From the NCBI RefSeq assembly GCF_029194005.1, contig NZ_JARFVA010000005.1, forward strand, positions 62,001-126,000: DNA of 64,000 bases. Reading direction: 5' to 3'. Every line of letters begins with the position of its first letter. Positions within the stretch are counted from its first letter, which is position 1. Shown here one piece after another: positions 61,650 through 64,000 of the stretch. Position numbers and translations under genes: made by a program. This stretch comes from Flagellimonas okinawensis (GTDB lineage: Bacteria; Bacteroidota; Bacteroidia; Flavobacteriales; Flavobacteriaceae). Under the pieces are notes generated by a model. It was given only the letters and a program-made list of their open reading frames with translations. It did not search any database and was not told the origin of the DNA.

Positions 61650-61659
61650 CTAAGTTACC
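61650..61659 (+). promoter_or_regulatory. 10-base motif shared with the two-component promoter region
   Basis: CTAAGTTACC occurs here and at 55736-55745, in both cases 117-119 bases before the start codon of the following gene. It forms part of a small inverted repeat here (GTAAC-CTAA-GTTAC, 61645-61658). A shared regulator is possible. Confidence 0.35.
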
Positions 61660-61696
61660 GTAGAAAGGTTATAAATAACTGTTTTTCAACATGTTA

Positions 61697-61710
61697 ATGA
61701 TGTAAATCAT
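61697..61710 (+). promoter_or_regulatory. Crp/Fnr-type palindrome upstream of the Asp/Arg-rich gene
   Basis: ATGAT-GTAA-ATCAT is a perfect inverted repeat containing TGAT-N4-ATCA, the core of the FNR/CRP-superfamily site. A near-consensus -7 box TACCTTAG lies at 61733-61740 (one mismatch to TANNTTTG). With a start near 61746 the palindrome is centred about 42 bases upstream, the classical class II activator position. Confidence 0.5.
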
Positions 61711-61768
61711 AGGATTGTACGAGCCTTGATTCTACCTTAGATGCTGTAATTCTATAAATACGAGTACC

Positions 61769-62452
61769 ATGAAAAAAATTTTAATGTTGGTGTTCGTTGT
61801 TCTTGGAACAGTGACACTAATGGCACAGGACAGGGATAGGGACAGAGTCCAAGATCCCGAACAAGATCGAGACCGTTTAATGTTGGTCGATGGCGATGTA
61901 CTTCAAATTCGTGATCGCGACCAAATTCGTTTGCAAGACCCCATAACTTTGGCAGATGGAACGGTTGTTAACCCCAATGGAACCTACTTTACACAAGATA
62001 GGGACAGACTTAGATTAAAAGATGGAGAGTGTTTGGACAATGACGGTGTAAAATACCGAAACGAATATCAGTATCGTTACAAAGTGATGCAATCTGATAA
62101 GGGGCTAACCAATGCCCAAGTCCAAGAGCGTAACCAAAATAGGTTCCAGTTGATGCTTATTGACGGGGAAGTTTATCAAATCAAGACCCAATCACAAAAT
62201 AGATTGCAAGAACGACTTGAGCTTGCCAATGGAATGGCCGTTGATCCAGATGGCACTTACATGACTCGAGATCGTCAGCAACTAAGGCTTCAAGATGGTG
62301 AATGTTTGAACTTAGCAGGTGAGAAATTCACCAATATGTACAAGCATCGTAAAATGATGATCAACAAGAATATGAAATCCATCAAAAACATGAAGTCAAA
62401 AAAATCCATCAATAAGACCGCCCTTAAGAAAAAAGGAGGTCAAATTATGTGA
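61769..62452 (+). CDS. Secreted Asp/Arg-rich protein with two DUF6799-like repeats
   Basis: A 227-residue protein with a signal peptide (cleavage after LMA, about 19) followed by QDRDRDRVQDPEQDRDR, an alternating Asp/Arg tract. Two similar units follow: first about 36-95 (LMLVDGDVLQIRDRDQIRL to LRLKDGECLDNDG), second about 128-187 (LMLIDGEVYQIKTQSQNRL to LRLQDGECLNLAG). Each contains an LxDG-V-Q-I start, an xxxNGxxVxPxGTY centre and an LRLxDGEC end, resembling the DUF6799 family by eye. The C-terminus is strongly Lys/Met/Asn-rich. Function unknown; an envelope or stress protein is possible. The promoter has a Crp/Fnr-like box, and a terminator follows directly. Confidence 0.75.
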   Translation: MKKILMLVFVVLGTVTLMAQDRDRDRVQDPEQDRDRLMLVDGDVLQIRDRDQIRLQDPITLADGTVVNPNGTYFTQDRDRLRLKDGECLDNDGVKYRNEYQYRYKVMQSDKGLTNAQVQERNQNRFQLMLIDGEVYQIKTQSQNRLQERLELANGMAVDPDGTYMTRDRQQLRLQDGECLNLAGEKFTNMYKHRKMMINKNMKSIKNMKSKKSINKTALKKKGGQIM

Positions 62453-62466
62453 TGGAACTGGGTTCG

Positions 62467-62502
62467 GGGCTTGGTCGTTGGCCAATGGCCAAGCCCTTTT
62501 TT
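62467..62502 (+). terminator. Rho-independent terminator after the Asp/Arg-rich gene
   Basis: A 10-bp stem (arms 62467-62476 and 62487-62496; GGGCTTGG pairs with CCAAGCCC, extended by a T-G wobble and a C-G pair), a 10-base loop, then six T (62497-62502). It lies 15 bases after the stop and 20 bases before the next start codon. Confidence 0.85.
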
Positions 62503-62522
62503 CTTATCAAAATATATAAGCC

Positions 62523-63431
62523 ATGAAACGTTTGCTCTTGTTTTGGGGGCTGTTCATATCGATGGCCCCGTTGATGTTCTCGCAAAAAACGGATAAAGAT
62601 AGATCCGAAAAGGAAGACTCTTATATATTGATGGACTTAAGTTATATCAACGACGCCGTTTTTATGGGCCGACGGGATTCCATTGCGGCACCTTATATAC
62701 TGCCATCCATTGGATATTATGACAGATCAGGTCTCTTTGCGGATGTAACGGTTTCTTACCTTACAGGCTCGGAGGAACAGCGAGTCGACCTTTTCTATAT
62801 TACCGGAGGGTACCTTTTCGATGCCGATAATTGGAGCGGAGGAATTTCCGGAACTGCTTACTTTTACAACGATGCCAGTTATAACGTACAATCCGAAGTG
62901 GTTGCGGATATTACCGGCCTCCTTAGTTACGATTTTAAATTAATGGAGCTTTCGCTATATGTGAGCTCTTATTTTAACAAGAACAGTTCACCGGATATTT
63001 TTTTGGGCGGTATACTGGACAGGACCTTTTACGCCATGGACCGGCACTTGTTGATCTCCCCAAGGATTTCAGCGTTCGCAGGGTCACAGTATTTTTATGA
63101 GGAATATTATACCACGAGTCGATTGGGCAACCGTAAAAGCGGGACCAACGGACAGGGGAGTGGTCAAGGGGGCAGCACGGAACCGGTTACGGAGGTTACC
63201 ACCGTTGAAATATCGGAGGCTTCCGAGTTCAATATCCTAAACGTGGAACTCAGTGTGCCGTTACAGTATCATTTTGATCAGTTTATTGTATCATTTACGC
63301 CTACTTGGGCGTTTCCACAGACCAGTGCCACCCTTACTACCGATACGGATGTTTTTCAAGAAGAACTGGATAACGTTTTCTATTGGTCGGTGGGCTTAAG
63401 TTATTGGTTCCATACCAATAAGAAGGATTAA
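62523..63431 (+). CDS. Outer-membrane beta-barrel-like protein of unknown function
   Basis: A 302-residue protein with a signal peptide (cleavage after FS, about 21). A long run of alternating polar/aromatic beta strands follows: SYILMDLSYINDAVFMGR, LFADVTVSYLTGS, NWSGGISGTAYFYNDASYN, LMELSLYVSSYFNKN. It ends in FYWSVGLSYWFHTNKKD, near an outer-membrane C-terminal signature. A low-complexity loop (GTNGQGSGQGGS, about 203-214) interrupts the barrel. I recognise no named family. It follows the Asp/Arg-rich gene across a terminator and only 20 bases, so its own promoter would have to lie within or just after that terminator, or read-through must occur. Confidence 0.75.
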   Translation: MKRLLLFWGLFISMAPLMFSQKTDKDRSEKEDSYILMDLSYINDAVFMGRRDSIAAPYILPSIGYYDRSGLFADVTVSYLTGSEEQRVDLFYITGGYLFDADNWSGGISGTAYFYNDASYNVQSEVVADITGLLSYDFKLMELSLYVSSYFNKNSSPDIFLGGILDRTFYAMDRHLLISPRISAFAGSQYFYEEYYTTSRLGNRKSGTNGQGSGQGGSTEPVTEVTTVEISEASEFNILNVELSVPLQYHFDQFIVSFTPTWAFPQTSATLTTDTDVFQEELDNVFYWSVGLSYWFHTNKKD

Positions 63432-63437
63432 ACGATC

Positions 63438-64000
63438 TTATCGCTTTGGCAAATAAAGTTTAAAGGTTTTTTGTGCAGTTGTAATTTGATCCAAATGGCC
63501 CATAAATGTTTTGTCCTTCATTAAAAAATGGATGTGTACAAAACTATCCGTATGGGTAAAAATGCCCTGATGGTTTTTTGAGTAGAATCCGATCAATTCC
63601 CCTTTGGTATCCTTGAAAGAAAATTTCTGGGATTTGACACCCTCCCTATAGCCATCAACTTCCGGTAGCCTGGGCGTTACAATATGGGCCGTAAGATCAT
63701 CAAAATTGCCAGTTACCCTGAACGGGAAAGCTTGATTGGAATCCAGTCCATATTCCTGTGCAATCTGTTCCACTTTTTGTTGAATGTCGCCAACGCTGTT
63801 GAATACTCCTTCAATCTTGAACATCTTCCATTGGTCCACACTTCCATACACAAAAAAAGGGGATTTGATGTCCCAACTTTCACCTACTTGATAAGCACCT
63901 TCCGTAAAAGCGGATGCATAATAAGGATGGCCATCCACCACGGTGATCTCACCTTTCATTTTATCATATGGTCCCATTCCATAAAGGTGTTTTTTGTTGG
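63438..64000 (-). CDS. Acetolactate decarboxylase-like protein, C-terminal part (runs off right edge)
   Basis: The visible 187 codons encode the C-terminal part of an alpha-acetolactate decarboxylase-type protein. The frame is open to the window edge, so the true start lies beyond 64000; reading in from the edge, NKKHLYGMGPYDKMKGEITVV aligns with the family's glycine-rich start of the core. The zinc ligands are in SFVHIHFLMKDKTFMGHLD (His-x-His and a third His 11 residues later). The enzyme converts 2-acetolactate to acetoin. In Bacteroidota such genes are often exported, so a cell-envelope variant with another function cannot be excluded. It is convergent with the preceding barrel gene. Confidence 0.8.
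   Translation of the reverse strand, partial: NKKHLYGMGPYDKMKGEITVVDGHPYYASAFTEGAYQVGESWDIKSPFFVYGSVDQWKMFKIEGVFNSVGDIQQKVEQIAQEYGLDSNQAFPFRVTGNFDDLTAHIVTPRLPEVDGYREGVKSQKFSFKDTKGELIGFYSKNHQGIFTHTDSFVHIHFLMKDKTFMGHLDQITTAQKTFKLYLPKR

Overview
The window looks like chromosomal DNA of a marine Flavobacteriaceae (Bacteroidota), perhaps near Muricauda, Maribacter or Arenibacter; the genus is inference. Support comes from the family content (LptD_2-type LptD, TamB, BshA, a GH3/serine hydrolase fusion, an N-terminal DUF4159 fragment), from several TANNTTTG promoter -7 elements typical of the phylum, from genes without obvious Shine-Dalgarno sites, and from several TTG starts. No tRNA, rRNA, CRISPR array, insertion sequence or prophage gene was recognised.

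Layout. (1) 1-22.4 kb is a GC-richer housekeeping block. It holds tsaD-rsmE-DUF4159 (minus) divergent from tamB; pfkA-gapA; a GlcNAc-kinase-like gene convergent with ridA and lptD; an amidase; an MCE/MlaD-like gene with two Fe-S proteins; a GH3-serine hydrolase fusion; and bshA with a lipoprotein. (2) 22.5-28.5 kb starts with an OmpA protein, then carries two tandem MBOAT acyltransferase + SGNH-like pairs. (3) 28.5-46.3 kb is a strongly AT-rich, mostly minus-strand polysaccharide cluster: HAD, ATP-grasp, FemAB-like protein, PglC-type sugar transferase, PLP-like protein, four glycosyltransferases, AsnB, hexapeptide acyltransferase, Wzy, a MurJ-like flippase, UDP-glucose dehydrogenase and a UDP-glucuronate-epimerase-like SDR. 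One GNAT gene lies inside it on the plus strand. (4) 46.7-54.8 kb on the plus strand has a PL1-like lyase lipoprotein, a strong terminator, then a PglE-like aminotransferase, PglF-like dehydratase, Wza and Wzc. A YwqE-type phosphatase runs convergently into wzc. (5) 55.6-64 kb is GC-richer again: a histidine kinase/OmpR-type regulator pair, small and secreted unknowns, an M1 aminopeptidase, a duplicated Asp/Arg-rich secreted protein, an outer-membrane protein and a partial acetolactate-decarboxylase-like gene.

How the genes fit together. Regions 2-4 form a near-complete Wzx/Wzy-type pathway for a surface polysaccharide. PglF/PglE-like enzymes would make an amino-dideoxy sugar nucleotide, and the PglC-type transferase would prime undecaprenyl phosphate. 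The glycosyltransferases extend the unit with uronic acids from Ugd and the epimerase, and AsnB, ATP-grasp and FemAB-like enzymes may add amides or amino acids. The MurJ-like flippase and Wzy translocate and polymerise, Wzc/Wza/YwqE control export, and the MBOAT/SGNH pairs probably acylate the product. The PL1-like lyase could trim it.

The most notable non-coding signals are an evenly spaced GGTTAA-type repeat array before the histidine kinase, a Crp/Fnr-like palindrome before the Asp/Arg-rich gene, and a 10-base sequence shared by both of those upstream regions.
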